Below are positions 1-13,475 of a stretch of DNA of 64,000 nucleotides, piece by piece. Position numbers and translations under genes: made by a program. The notes below the pieces were generated by a model that worked only from the letters and a program-made list of their open reading frames with translations, was not told the DNA's origin and searched no databases. Each line of letters begins with the position of its first letter. The stretch's first letter is position 1. Source of the stretch: Sipunculus nudus (lineage: Eukaryota; Annelida; Sipuncula; Golfingiida; Sipunculidae); NCBI GenBank assembly GCA_026874595.1, contig CM049318.1, positions 60,796,250-60,860,249 of the forward strand, given 5' to 3'.

Positions 1-384
1 AAGAGATTATTTTTTTAATAAATTAATAATCATAATTATTGTTTATCATTGACAGCTAATCATATCTGGTATCATTTATAATAACAATCTATGATTTACG
101 GTTAACATACAAGATATATGTATATATTGTTATGTATATTATTCATCTTTATAATTATGTATAATATTCGTCTTTTGCCTTCGATGAACAAATTTCTTAT
201 TTCCAGAAGTTTTATTTTCGCAATAATTTTCCCTTCACCAATATTGTATATTCAAAACCTCGCAAACACAAAGGCAACCGCAGTAAATCTTGGATCTGGC
301 CCTGAAGAGCTGCGTCACACCAGTCTTACAAACATTGTACATGTATGTTGCAGGAAGACAACTTTTATATCAGGAAAATGTTAC

Positions 385-515
385 CTCTTGGAGTTGGAGC
401 TTTTTCCTGAATTGATTCGATCACCCAGCTGGTGACCCTGGGTGATACTTGATGTAACTTTGTAGTTTCTGGCTCAGGTGACAACCGCAGGCCCAACTCC
501 TCCTCACTTTTTAGT
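385..515 (-). CDS. Gene A, exon 4 (unidentified protein)
   Basis: An internal coding exon of 131 bp. On the minus strand it follows a pyrimidine-rich acceptor (ATTATTTCTTCAG) and ends at a donor reading GAG|GTAACA. Exon 3 ends with two bases of a codon; the first base here completes an Arg codon, and the next 43 codons are open, leaving one base over. The peptide is charged and Pro/Ser-rich (for example KSEEELGLRLSPEPE and then WVIESIQEKAP). I do not recognise a domain. The gene should continue to lower coordinates; a weak 43-bp candidate next exon (259-301) has a poor donor (GTTTTG) and is not called. Confidence 0.6.
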
Positions 516-862
516 CTGAAGAAATAATTATCTCCATGTCTGTTTTGTTTAATTGGTCAATTCATTTTTGTCAGATTTTCATAATAAAAAGGCTACACTT
601 ACAGTCCCCATCAAATCTGTACACTGTTTTGGAATGATCTGCCTGTAAATTGACGTCATTTCAGTTCACATTCCAGCACCTTGTTTATTTTATGGTAGTG
701 TTTACTTTCCAGTGCATTACTAAGTGCATTAAAATTAACGTTACAATTTTAGAATGCAATGTGAATACAATTCATGATAATGTTATTTAATTTACTCATG
801 AGATAGTTTTACATTAACATGAACAACCAGAAGTAGCATAACTGATCATTTCCAACACATAC
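516..862 (-). other. Gene A intron 3
   Basis: A 347-bp intron between exons 3 and 4. It has a GTATGT donor and a TTCAG acceptor. I see nothing else in it. Confidence 0.55.
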
Positions 863-960
863 CTGCACAATGAAGCAGTTTTTGGCTTCGTTTCCTCGGG
901 TGATTCAATCACAACAAGGTTGAAACGGGGAGCATCATCCTTTTTATTAGATTTAAAGCA
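863..960 (-). CDS. Gene A, exon 3 (unidentified protein)
   Basis: A 98-bp internal exon. The acceptor is a long T run ending in TTTTTTTTTGCAG and the donor is CAG|GTATGT, both near consensus. It starts in phase 0 and ends with two bases of the next codon, which fits exon 2 before it and exon 4 after it. The peptide starts CFKSNKKDD and contains RFNLVVIESPEETKPK: a basic stretch, a short hydrophobic strand, then an acidic/proline segment. No family is recognised. It is separated from exon 2 by a 14.4-kb intron holding the satellite array, so the link rests on phase compatibility and shared strand. Confidence 0.65.
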
Positions 961-1123
961 CTGCAAAAAAAAATTTAAAGAAATATACTTTGAAACCACT
1001 ACAGCCAAACTAAATGTTTAATTCAGCTGTGTTTCCATGTGCATGTATACACAGTGTAGTTGGATATATGTGTGAGAACAGCAGAAGTATATTATAGTAT
1101 CACAACAATTGAAACTAGAAAGA

Positions 1124-1190
<67 letters not shown>

Positions 1191-3019
1191 ATGACTGATA
1201 TTTGATTAACACTACTAGCAACAGATAAAATGCTTTCTCATCTAAAACCATTTTGTAATATTTTGAAGGAAGGGGGGGGGGGATAGTGATGGCTGATATC
1301 TAGTTAACATAGGCTTTTATTTTTTCAAGAAGCGATCTATCCCACAGATAATGATTCTGTAGGCCAATAGGCCTAATGTGAAAGAATAGACCATATAAAT
1401 ACTACACAAATTACACTAAAAATGTAGGCAACAGTATTTGTTGTTATAAGAGTGGGGAGGGGTAGGGGGGCTTTATTTGGACTGTTATCACAGGCTGTTT
1501 CCTCTTTTCTGAAGTGTTATAAAATAATGCACTCAGAAACAGAAAACAATACTTTTTGCTGTTTTATCTGTTATTGCTTGTTATTGCTAATACTATGCCA
1601 TTTATAGGATGGTTCAGAATTTTAATGTCCATATGGAAACTATAAAGCCCATGTTGTAGTAAATGCAATATGATAAGGGTGTGATAAAACAGGCCATAAT
1701 TGTAATAACGGCCAGTTTCTGTAATAAAACACGGCAAACATTGTAGAAATTGCCAGAAAATTATTAGAGACAACCAACATTGTAAGAATCTTACCCTACC
1801 ATATAGTAATAAAGACTAGATGAGGTTAAAAACGGTTAATAATGTTATAATGAACATTTTTTTAGGTATAGTATGAATCCCAAAACTAGCTCAATAATGA
1901 ATGTAACTGGGATAAACTGTTTTAGGTGTATCAATTATTTTGCAATCAGGGATATAAGAAAGATGGGGCACAAAACAGCAAATAACTTTATTTAAACCTC
2001 AATCTTGAGCAACCAATAAATGTCAATAACTTGGCCAATCCCTTGACCTTTCAGCTTGATATTTTAAGGTCAGACTTTATAGAATTTAAATGGTCAATAT
2101 TTTGGGTATTTAATTCTATATGCAGCAAACTTCATGGTATATAGATGGTACGTAAAATAATTGGTTATTAATTGATCATTGGTCATTTCCTATCTTTCAG
2201 TCATCAAATATGATTCCACAAATGATTTCTACCACTAATATTCACAATTTGACATAAACATCTATACTTAAACAGATATAAAACAACAATGAAAAAGGAA
2301 AGATATATGAATTTGGTCATACACTTCCATATCAGGTATTAATTATGCATTTTTCATGATGTTATTGTTAAGAGTGGGTTAAACTTGTTTCCACTCAAAA
2401 CACAAACTTCATTCGGGCACGCATGATGTAATGCTTTTTAGGCAGACCACGCTGAGATTATTGTTTTTTTTATTCCAAGTAGGACATACAGCGATGACAA
2501 AATATCACAAAGCTGTATCACTGAGTATAATTTAACCTAACCAAGGCAGATGACTAAGGCTTTAGGCCAGGTGAAAAACTAAGGTTGTCTTCCTGACAGG
2601 GCAGGCAGAGGGTCCTACTAATCCTCTGATATTAAAGAACAATTATTCATCCACATGACCGGAGTAACTTCTGTCAACCTGATATTATAAACATACTTTT
2701 CCCGCATATAATTAATACACGGTTATTCTTTTTAATTCTGTCTCTTGACACCCTATATAAATGGAATGGACTATACTAGTAATATGATAGTCCATAGGAA
2801 CTGGTTTGAAAAATTTAATATTTTAGTGACTAAATTTGCGCAAGTCAAAAGTACATTTGGGCAGGTAAAATTTTGTCAAAACGCTGCCCAATTTGGCATG
2901 TATGGATTATAGTCAGTGTCTCACCCTGCTAAACATTAAAAATATTCAATGAAAACCTAAGACTCTCAAACAAGGTTTGTGGCCAAAATCCCAGTTGTGC
3001 CATTGGATTAGTTTATAAG
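961..3019 (-). other. Gene A intron 2, unique part before the satellite
   Basis: About 2 kb of AT-rich sequence next to the acceptor of exon 3. It contains a (TA)n tract (about 1126-1186) and a G run near 1270. Several ORF-sized stretches are present but none has splice sites or protein-like composition. No gene is seen. Confidence 0.5.
1126..1186. repeat. (TA)n microsatellite
   Basis: About 30 uninterrupted TA units inside intron 2 of gene A. Confidence 0.95.
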
Positions 3020-3443
3020 GTTATTACCACAGTGGGTGGGGTGTAGACCAGGACAGCCTTATGATCAATTTAATCAGTAAGAAAAATACCTACTGGGAGG
3101 GCTGTAGACCAGGCTAGCCTTATGATCAATTTAATCAGTAAGACAAATACCCTACAGGGAGGGGTGTAGACCAGGCTAGGCTTATGATCAATTTAATCAG
3201 TAAGACAAATACCCTACAGGGAGGGTTGTAGACCAGGACAGCCTTATGATCAATTTAATCAGTAAGATAAATACCCTACAGGGAGGGGTGTAGATCAGGC
3301 CAGCCTTATGATCAATTTAATCAGTAAGACAAATACCCTACAGGGAGGGGTGTAGACCAGGCCAGCCTTATGATCAATTTAATTAGTAAGATAAATACCC
3401 TAATGGGAGGGGTGTAGACCAGGCCAGCATTATGATCAATTTA
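3020..3443. repeat. 62-bp satellite, left arm (7 units)
   Basis: Seven head-to-tail copies of a 62-bp unit containing TGTAGACCAGG and GATCAATTTAATCAGTAAG. The TGTAG tag recurs at 3042, 3103, 3165, 3227, 3289, 3351 and 3413, that is every 62 bp except for one 61-bp step at the outer edge. These edge units carry private variants (CTACAGGGAGG, AGCCTTATG) and are more divergent than the core. The arm is cut from the rest of the array by a LINE insertion at 3444. Confidence 0.95.
3435..3443. repeat. Target-site duplication of the LINE (left copy)
   Basis: The 9-bp ATCAATTTA here is repeated at 5960-5968 on the other side of the LINE. It is part of the 62-bp satellite unit. Confidence 0.85.
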
Positions 3444-5959
3444 TCTATTTATTTATTTATACATATATTTTACCAGGATGGCCCATTCGGCATGTTCAGC
3501 TGTTTTTCGATGGGGTCCTGGAAATATCACAGAGAAATATACATTGACAAAGATATATACATTACATACTCATATTAAAATAGTCATTGAAAATAAAATT
3601 AAATGATTAAAACAACGATCTAAACATACACATATTTAAAACATATAGATTGCTTCATATGACACAAATGTAATCATATACAATTTTAAAGGTCGAGTAA
3701 CTAAAATTCTGAGTTTAAAACATGGAAATCGTCATAAAAAGGATTTATATAGTTGTTTAAAACGCTTAACATCAGTTACGTGTCTTAAATTATTGGGAAG
3801 TTGATTCCAGTAATGCGGGCCTAAGTAAAGAAAGCTTGATTTAAATCTATCAGTTCTCGGTTTTATGATGGCAAGATTGCCACTGGTTGTTTGTCGTGTA
3901 TTGTATCGGTTACGTGTATATTTGAGACCATGTCTAAAAGTAGGAGGTGCATCACCAAATTAACATTTAAAAACTAAAAGATTTACAAAATAGCGATATC
4001 TCTGCTCCACGGTCATTCAACCTAACTGAATTATTAATGATACTGGAGAAGTATTTATATCGAAGTTTTTTGTAACAATACGGGCAGCTTTATTTTGGAG
4101 TCTCTGGATTTTTGACTTGTACGTTTTCGAGCATCCACCCCAAACAGAAATACAGTAATCAATATGGCTTTGAATAAGAGAATGATATATAAGTTTTAGA
4201 GTTGGTGTTTGAAGAAACTTGCTAAGACGGTAAAGGACATGTAATTTTGTGATATTTTATCGTAAATATAATCTACATGATCCTTCCATTTTAAGCGGGA
4301 GTCGACGATTAAACCCAAAAGTTTCGTGTTATTTTCGGGAATTAATGTAACATTATTAATGTTAATGTTTTTGGTAAAATTAGAATTATGGGTAAATATC
4401 ACAATACTCGATTTAACATGGTTGATACATAAATGATTTACTCTGAACCATTTTAGGGCCATGTCAATCTTGCTTTGTAAATGGCTGATTGCATTATCGG
4501 CGGAATCAGCACAGGTAAGCAGTGTGATATCGTCAGCATAAAGTGTACACTTGTTATTCATATATCTCGGGAAATCATTCATATAAATAAGAAATAGTAT
4601 ATGCCCTAGTACTGTGCCTTGGGGAGTACCGATGTTAACGGTAGAAGTTTTCGAAATTAACCACAGGAGGAAACGAACTGGCGCCTTTCGGTTAAATAAG
4701 AATTGAACCACGCGAGCTCTACATTTTCTATTCCATACTTCTGGAGTTTTTGGAGCAGTATAGAATGATCGAGGCTGTCAAAACCCTTCCTTATGTCCAT
4801 AAAGCACGCAGCTGTAATGTTATTATTATCAAGGTTAGTAAGACATTCATCGACTAGCGTATGTACGGCTAAATGAGTTGATCGATTTGGTAGGTATGCG
4901 ACCTGTTTATCAGTAAACATTTGATTTTTGTTAAGGTGTGCGACAACATGGCATTTTACAAAATGTTCTAAAATTTTTGGGACATTTCCAGTGACGGAAA
5001 TAGGACGATAATTGGTAGCGTCACACTTGGTACCAGAACCCTTGTAAATTGGAGTGATACGCGCAGTTTTCCAGTCCTGAGGAACAATGCCAGTTGAAAG
5101 AAAAAGATTAAACAGATGAGCCAAGCATGGAGAAATTACAGATGAAGCTATTTTAAGAAAGAATTCAGACATCCCTAACACATCATCCTTTAATGTTGCA
5201 TCTAATTCCATTAAACGAGGATGGACAAAACGCGTAGAAACACGAGGAAAATAGAACGTTTTTGCAGAAGAATTGATAATAAACGAATTTGTTTCAATTT
5301 CCCCTTGGAAATCTTCGTTTATAAGTTTTCCCACAGAACTAAAGAAATCGTTGAATTTATCACAGTCGATATCAGTATTTGTTTTTTGCGTGTTCTTATT
5401 TGAAGGGATTACGTGCTTTAGCGCCTTCCAAATTGTACTAGGCTTAGAGACGTTTGAACGAATTAGGTCAGAGTAGTATCGAGAGCGATTTTTGCGAATT
5501 TCACGAGTAACGGTATTACGAAGACGTCTATATTCATTCCAGTCAGAAGCACTGTTTGTCCGTCTTGCTTTTTCATTCGCAAATTCACGTGCATATATTA
5601 AATTTAGTATTTTATCAGTCACCCATCTATTGGGGGTAGATTTTACTCGTCGTTTGTAGAACGGAGCATTATTATTGCAGATTTTTACAAATTCAGATTG
5701 CCACATCTTCCATGCCAAATTAAGATCAGTCATGTTAGGAATTAAAGATGACATGAAAAAAGATGAACATATTTCTTGAATGAATTTATCCTTGTTAAAA
5801 AGTCTTAAGTTACGACAGTGTACATATTTTGGATTCTTCTTTTCATCATTTTGTTTCTTTAAAATTGTTGCCGTTAAAAAGTGATCACTCAGGGTCAACT
5901 GGTAAACTTTAGAACTGTAGGCCTAATGCATTTCAGGATTGGATGTATAAATAAGGTCT
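3444..5959 (-). mobile_element. 5'-truncated non-LTR retrotransposon (LINE)
   Basis: A 2516-bp LINE on the minus strand inserted in the satellite. It begins inside the endonuclease domain (DLIYTSNPE is readable just inside the 5' junction, followed by LSDH). It continues through the reverse transcriptase and C-terminal region and ends in a short A/T-rich tail with AAAT repeats. A perfect 9-bp duplication flanks it. Removing the element and one duplication copy restores the 62-bp satellite spacing exactly, so both ends are well defined. The clade is in the CR1/Jockey range by general appearance; I cannot assign it more finely. Confidence 0.92.
3737..5955 (-). pseudogene. LINE ORF2 remnant: end of endonuclease, reverse transcriptase, C-terminal region
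   Basis: Decayed polyprotein that copied LINE RNA into DNA at the nick. The longest open part (4657-5898) holds the end of the endonuclease (LSDH) and RT blocks including RITPIYKG, NYRPISV and the FMDIRKGFDSLDH block, whose catalytic Asp lies in FMDI. A frameshift near 4650-4710 moves the rest to another frame (4196-4711), with GTPQGTVLG and the catalytic YADD (about 4529-4540). A second shift near 4200 leads to a segment with SHIDYCISVWG and RLQNKAARI, readable to about 3737. In-frame stops occur near 5925 and 3960. It is therefore not able to encode a full protein. Confidence 0.92.
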
Positions 5960-5968
5960 ATCAATTTA
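5960..5968. repeat. Target-site duplication of the LINE (right copy)
   Basis: ATCAATTTA, identical to 3435-3443. It marks the 5' junction of the LINE, and the satellite resumes directly. Confidence 0.85.
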
Positions 5969-6159
5969 ATCAGTAAGATAAATACCCTAATGGGAGGGGT
6001 GTAGACCAGGACAGCCTTATGATCAATTTAATTAGTAAGACAAATACCCTACTGGGAGGGGTGTAGACCAGGCCAGCCTTATGATCAATTTAATCAGTAA
6101 GATAAATACCCTACTGGGAGGGGTGTAGACCAGGCCATCTTTAAGATCAATTTAATCAG

Positions 6160-6531
6160 TAAGATAAATACCCTAATGGGAGGGGTGTAGACCAGGCCAG
6201 CCTTATGATCAATTTAATCAGTAAGATAAATACCCTAATGGGAGGGGTGTAGACCAGGCCAGCCTTATGATCAATTTAATCAGTAAGATAAATACCCTAC
6301 TGGGAGGGGTGTAGACCAGGCCATCTTTAAGATCAATTTAATCAGTATGATAAATACCCTAATGGGAGGGGTGTAGACCAGGCCAGCCTTATGATCAATT
6401 TAATCAGTAAGATAAATACCCTAATGGGAGGGGTGTAGACCAGGCCAGCCTTATGATCAATTTAATCAGTAAGATAAATACCCTACTGGGAGGGGTGTAG
6501 ACCAGGCCATCTTTAAGATCAATTTAATCAG
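6160..6531. repeat. Local 186-bp higher-order repeat (3 units, twice)
   Basis: Within the satellite, the series CTAATGGG+AGCCTT, CTAATGGG+AGCCTT, CTACTGGG+ATCTTT occurs twice in succession, giving a 3 x 62-bp superunit. A partial third copy follows. Confidence 0.7.
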
Positions 6532-9500
6532 TAAGATAAATACCCTAATGGGAGGGGTGTAGACCAGGCCAGCCTTATGATCAATTTAATCAGTAAGATA
6601 AATACCCTACTGGGAGGGGTGTAGACCAGGCCATCTTTAAGATCAATTTAATCAGTAAGATAAATACCCTACTGTGAGGGGTGTAGACCAGGCCATCTTT
6701 AAGATCAATTTAATCAGTAAGATAAATACCCTACTGGGAGGGGTGTAGACCAGGCCATCTTTAAGATCAATTTAATCAGTAAGATAAATACCCTACTGTG
6801 AGGGGTGTAGACCAGGCCATCTTTAAGATCAATTTAATCAGTAAGATAATTACCCTACTGTGAGGGGTGTAGACCAGGCCATCTTTAAGATCAATTTAAT
6901 CAGTAAGATAAATACCCTACTGTGAGGGGTGTAGACCAGGCCATCTTTAAGATCAATTTAATCAGTAAGATAAATACCCTACTGGGAGGGGTGTAGACCA
7001 GGCCATCTTTAAGATCAATTTAATCAGTAAGATAAATACCCTACTGGGAGGGGTGTAGACCAGGCCATCTTTAAGATCAATTTAATCAGTAAGATAAATA
7101 CCCTACTGTGAGGGGTGTAGACCAGGTAATCTTTAAGATCAATTTAATTAGTAAGACAAATACCCTACTGTGAGGGGTGTAGACCAGGCCATCTTTAAGA
7201 TCAATTTAATCAGTAAGACAAATACCCTACTGGGAGGGGTGTAGACCAGGCCAGCATTAAGATCAATTTAATCAGTAAGACAAATACCCTACTGTGAGGG
7301 GTGTAGACCAGGCCATCTTTAAGATCAATTTAATCAGTAAGACAAATACCCTACTGGGAGGGGTGTAGACCAGGCCATCTTTAAGATCAATTTAATCAGT
7401 AAGATAAATACCCTACTGTGAGGGGTGTAGACCAGGCCATCTTTAAGGTCAATTTAATTAGTAAGACAAATACCCTACTGGGAGGGGTGTAGACCAGGCC
7501 ATCTTTAAGATCAATTTAATCAGTAAGACAAATACCCTACTGTGAGGGGTGTAGACCAGGCCAGCATTAAGATCAATTTAATCAGTAAGACAAATACCCT
7601 ACTGTGAGGGGTGTAGACCAGGCCATCTTTAAGATCAATTTAATCAGTAAGATAAATACCCTACTGTGAGGGGTGTAGACCAGGCCATCTTTAAGATCAA
7701 TTTAATTAGTAAGACAAATACCCTACTGGGAGGGGTGTAGACCAGGCCATCTTTAAGATCAATTTAATCAGTAAGACAAATACCCTACTGTGAGGGGTGT
7801 AGACCAGGCCAGCATTAAGATCAATTTAATCAGTAAGACAAATACCCTACTGTGAGGGGTGTAGACCAGGCCAGCATTAAGATCAATTTAATCAGTAAGA
7901 TAAATACCCTACTGTGAGGGGTGTAGACCAGGCCATCTTTAAGATCAATTTAATCAGTAAGATAAATACCCTACTGTGAGGGGTGTAGACCAGGCCATCT
8001 TTAAGATCAATTTAATCAGTAAGACAAATACCCTACTGTGAGGGGTGTAGACCAGGCCAGCATTAAGATCAATTTAATCAGTAAGACAAATACCCTACTG
8101 TGAGGGGTGTAGACCAGGCCAGCATTAAGATCAATTTAATCAGTAAGACAAATACCCTACTGTGAGGGGTGTAGACCAGGCCATCTTTAAGATCAATTTA
8201 ATCAGTAAGACAAATACCCTACTGTGAGGGGTGTAGACCAGGCCAGCATTAAGATCAATTTAATCAGTAAGACAAATACCCTACTGTGAGGGGTGTAGAC
8301 CAGGCCATCTTTAAGATCAATTTAATCAGTAAGACAAATACCCTACTGTGAGGGGTGTAGACCAGGCCATCTTTAAGATCAATTTAATCAGTAAGACAAA
8401 TACCCTACTGTGAGGGGTGTAGACCAGGCCATCTTTAAGATCAATTTAATCAGTAAGACAAATACCCTACTGTGAGGGTTGTAGACCAGGCCAGCATTAA
8501 GATCAATTTAATCAGTAAGACAAATACCCTACTGTGATGGGTGTAGACCAGGCCATCTTTAAGATCAATTTAATCAGTAAGATAAATACCCTACTGTGAG
8601 GGGTGTAGACCAGGCCATCTTTAAGATCAATTTAATTAGTAAGACAAATACCCTACTGTGAGGGGTGTAGACCAGGCCATCTTTAAGATCAATTTAATCA
8701 GTAAGACAAATACCCTACTGTGAGGGGTGTAGACCAGGCCAGCATTAAGATCAATTTAATCAGTAAGACAAATACCCTACTGTGAGGGGTGTAGACCAGG
8801 CCATCTTTAAGATCAATTTAATCAGTAAGATAAATACCCTACTGGGAGGGGTGTAGACCAGGCCATCTTTAAGATCAATTTAATCAGTAAGACAAATACC
8901 CTACTGGGAGGGGTGTAGACCAGGCCATCTTTAAGATCAATTTAATCAGTAAGACAAATACCCTATTGTGAGGGGTGTAGACCAGGCCAGCATTAAGATC
9001 AATTTAATCAGTAAGACAAATACCCTACTGTGAGGGGTGTAGACCAGGCCATCTTTAAGATCAATTTAATCAGTAAGATAAATACCCTACTGGGAGGGGT
9101 GTAGACCAGGCCATCTTTAAGATCAATTTAATCAGTAAGACAAATACCCTACTGGGAGGGGTGTAGACCAGGCCATCTTTAAGATCAATTTAATCAGTAA
9201 GACAAATACCCTACTGGGAGGGGTGTAGACCAGGCCAGCATTAAGATCAATTTAATCAGTAAGACAAATACCCTACTGTGAGGGGTGTAGACCAGGCCAG
9301 CCTTATGATCAATTTAATCAGTAAGATAAATACCCTACTGTGAGGGGTGTAGACCAGGCCAGCCTTATGATCAATTTACTCAGTAAGACAAATACCCTAC
9401 TGTGAGGGGTGTAGACCAGGCCATCTTTAAGATCAATTTAATCAGTAAGATAAATACCCTAATGGAAGGGGTGTAGACCAGGCCATCTTTAAGATCAATT

Positions 9501-12500
9501 TAATCAGTAAGATAAATACCCTACTGTGAGGGGTGTAGACCAGGCCATCTTTAAGATCAATTTAATCAGTAAGATAAATACCCTACTGTGAGGGGTGTAG
9601 ACCAGGCCAGCATTAAGATCAATTTAATCAGTAAGATAAATACCCTACTGTGAGGGGTGTAGACCAGGTCATCTTCAAGATCAATTTAATCAGTAAGATA
9701 AATACCCTACTGTGAGGGGTGTAGACCAGGCCATCTTTAAGATCAATTTAATCAGTAAGACAAATACCCTACTGTGAGGGGTGTAGACCAGGCCATCTTT
9801 AAGATCAATTTAATCAGTAAGACAAATACCCTACTGTGAGGGGTGTAGACCAGGCCAGCATTAAGATCAATTTAATCAGTAAGACAAATACCCTACTGTG
9901 AGGGGTGTAGACCAGGTCATCTTCAAGATCAATTTAATCAGTAAGATAAATACCCTACTGTGAGGGGTGTAGACCAGGCCATCTTTAAGATCAATTTAAT
10001 CAGTAAGATAAATACCCTACTGTGAGGGGTGTAGACCAGGCCATCTTTAAGATCAATTTAATCAGTAAGATAAATACCCTACTGTGAGGGGTGTTGACCA
10101 GGCCAGCATTAAGATCAATTTAATCAGTAAGACAAATACCCTACTGTGAGGGGTGTAGACCAGGCCAGCATTAAGATCAATTTAATCAGTAAGACAAATA
10201 CCCTACTGTGAGGGGTGTAGACCAGGCCATCTTTAAGATCAATTTAATCAGTAAGACAAATACCCTACTGTGAGGGGTGTAGACCAGGCCAGCATTAAGA
10301 TCAATTTAATCAGTAAGATAAATACCCTACTGTGAGGGGTGTAGACCAGGCCATCTTTAAGATCAATTTAATCAGTAAGATAAATACCCTACTGTGAGGG
10401 GTGTAGACCAGGCCATCTTTAAGATCAATTTAATCAGTAAGATAAATACCCTACTGTGAGGGGTGTAGACCAGGCCATCTTTAAGATCAATTTAATCAGT
10501 AAGATAAATACCCTACTGTGAGGGGTGTAGACCAGGCCATCTTTAAGATCAATTTAATCAGTAAGATAAATACCCTACTGTGAGGGGTGTAGACCAGGCC
10601 AGCATTAAGATCAATTTAATCAGTAAGACAAATACCCTACTGTGAGGGGTGTAGACCAGGCCAGCATTAAGATCAATTTAATCAGTAAGACAAATACCCT
10701 ACTGTGAGGGGTGTAGACCAGGCCATCTTTAAGATCAATTTAATCAGTAAGACAAATACCCTACTGTGAGGGGTGTAGACCAGGCCATCTTTAAGATCAA
10801 TTTAATCAGTAAGACAAATACCCTACTGTGAGGGGTGTAGACCAGGCCAGCATTAAGATCAATTTAATCAGTAAGACAAATACCCTACTGTGAGGGGTGT
10901 AGACCAGGCCATCTTTAAGATCAATTTAATCAGTAAGACAAATACCCTACTGTGAGGGGTGTAGACCAGGCCAGCATTAAGATCAATTTAATCAGTAAGA
11001 CAAATACCCTACTGTGAGGGGTGTAGACCAGGCCAGCATTAAGATCAATTTAATCAGTAAGACAAATACCCTACTGTGAGGGGTGTAGACCAGGCCAGCA
11101 TTAAGATCAATTTAATCAGTAAGACAAATACCCTACTGTGAGGGGTGTAGACCAGGCCAGCATTAAGATCAATTTAATCAGTAAGACAAATACCCTACTG
11201 TGAGGGGTGTAGACCAGGCCAGCATTAAGATCAATTTAATCAGTAAGACAAATACCCTACTGTGAGGGGTGTAGACCAGGCCATCTTTAAGATCAATTTA
11301 ATCAGTAAGACAAATACCCTACTGGGAGGGGTGTAGACCAGGCCATCTTTAAGATCAATTTAATCAGTAAGATAAATACCCTACTGGGAGGGGTGTAGAC
11401 CAGGCCATCTTTAAGATCAATTTAATCAGTAAGACAAATACCCTACTGGGAGGGGTGTAGACCAGGCCATCTTTAAGATCAATTTAATCAGTAAGACAAA
11501 TACCCTACTGGGAGGGGTGTAGACCAGGCCATCTTTAAGATCAATTTAATCAGTAAGATAAAAACCCTACTGGGAGGGGTGTAGACCAGGCCATCTTTAA
11601 GATCAATTTAATCAGTAAGACAAATACCCTACTGGGAGGGGTGTAGACCAGGCCATCTTTAAGATCAATTTAATCAGTAAGATAAATACCCTACTGTGAG
11701 GGGTGTAGACCAGGCCATCTTTAAGATCAATTTAATCAGTAAGACAAATACCCTACTGTGAGGGGTGTAGACCAGGCCAGCATTAAGATCAATTTAATCA
11801 GTAAGACAAATACCCTACTGTGAGGGGTGTAGACCAGGCCAGCTTTAAGATCAATTTAATCAGTAAGATAAATACCCTACTGTGAGGGGTGTAGACCAGG
11901 CCAGCTTTAAGATCAATTTAATCAGTAAGATAAATACCCTACTGTGAGGGGTGTAGACCAGGCCATCTTTAAGATCAATTTAATCAGTAAGACAAATACC
12001 CTACTGTGAGGGGTGTAGACCAGGCCATCTTTAAGATCAATTTAATCAGTAAGATAAATACCCTACTGTGAGGGGTGTAGACCAGGCCATCTTTAAGATC
12101 AATTTAATCAGTAAGATAAATACCCTACTGTGAGGGGTGTAGACCAGGCCAGCATTAAGATCAATTTAATCAGTAAGACAAATACCCTACTGTGAGGGGT
12201 GTAGACCAGGCCATCTTTAAGATCAATTTAATCAGTAAGATAAATACCCTACTGTGAGGGGTGTAGACCAGGCCAGCATTAAGATCAATTTAATCAGTAA
12301 GACAAATACCCTACTGTGAGGGGTGTAGACCAGGCCAGCATTAAGATCAATTTAATCAGTAAGATAAATACCCTACTGTGAGGGGTGTAGACCAGGCCAT
12401 CTTTAAGATCAATTTAATCAGTAAGATAAATACCCTACTGTGAGGGGTGTAGACCAGGCCATCTTTAAGATCAATTTAATCAGTAAGACAAATACCCTAC

Positions 12501-12731
12501 TGGGAGGGGTGTAGACCAGGCCAGCATTAAGATCAATTTAATCAGTAAGATAAATACCCTACTGGGAGGGGTGTAGACCAGGCCATCTTTAAGATCAATT
12601 TAATCAGTAAGATAAATACCCTACTGTGAGGGGTGTAGACCAGGCCAGCATTAAGATCAATTTAATCAGTAAGATATATACCCTACTGTGAGGGGTGTAG
12701 ACCAGGCCATCTTTAAGATCAATTTAATCAG

Positions 12732-13227
12732 TAAGACAAATACCCTACTGGGAGGGGTGTAGACCAGGCCAGCATTAAGATCAATTTAATCAGTAAGATA
12801 AATACCCTACTGGGAGGGGTGTAGACCAGGCCAGCATTAAGATCAATTTAATCAGTAAGATAAATACCCTACTGGGAGGGGTGTAGACCAGGCCATCTTT
12901 AAGATCAATTTAATCAGTAAGATAAATATCCTACTGGGAGGGGTGTAGACCAGGCCATCTTTAAGATCAATTTAATCAGTAAGACAAATACCCTACTGGG
13001 AGGGGTGTAGACCAGGCCAGCATTAAGATCAATTTAATCAGTAAGATAAATACCCTACTGGGAGGGGTGTAGACCAGGCCAGCATTAAGATCAATTTAAT
13101 CAGTAAGATAAATACCCTACTGGGAGGGGTGTAGACCAGGCCATCTTTAAGATCAATTTAATCAGTAAGATAAATACCCTACTGGGAGGGGTGTAGACCA
13201 GGCCATCTTTAAGATCAATTTAATCAG
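12732..13227. repeat. Local 248-bp higher-order repeat (4 units, twice)
   Basis: Eight GGG-type units in the order GACA+AGCATT, GATA+AGCATT, GATA+ATCTTT, GATA+ATCTTT, then the same four again. One private change (AAATATCC) is in the fourth unit only. Confidence 0.7.
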
Positions 13228-13475
13228 TAAGACAAATACCCTACTGTGAGGGGTGTAGACCAGGCCATCTTTAAGATCAATTTAATCAGTAAGACAAATA
13301 CCCTACTGTGAGGGGTGTAGACCAGGCCATCTTTAAGATCAATTTAATCAGTAAGACAAATACCCTACTGTGAGGGGTGTAGACCAGGCCAGCATTAAGA
13401 TCAATTTAATCAGTAAGACAAATACCCTACTGTGAGGGGTGTAGACCAGGCCAGCATTAAGATCAATTTAATCAG

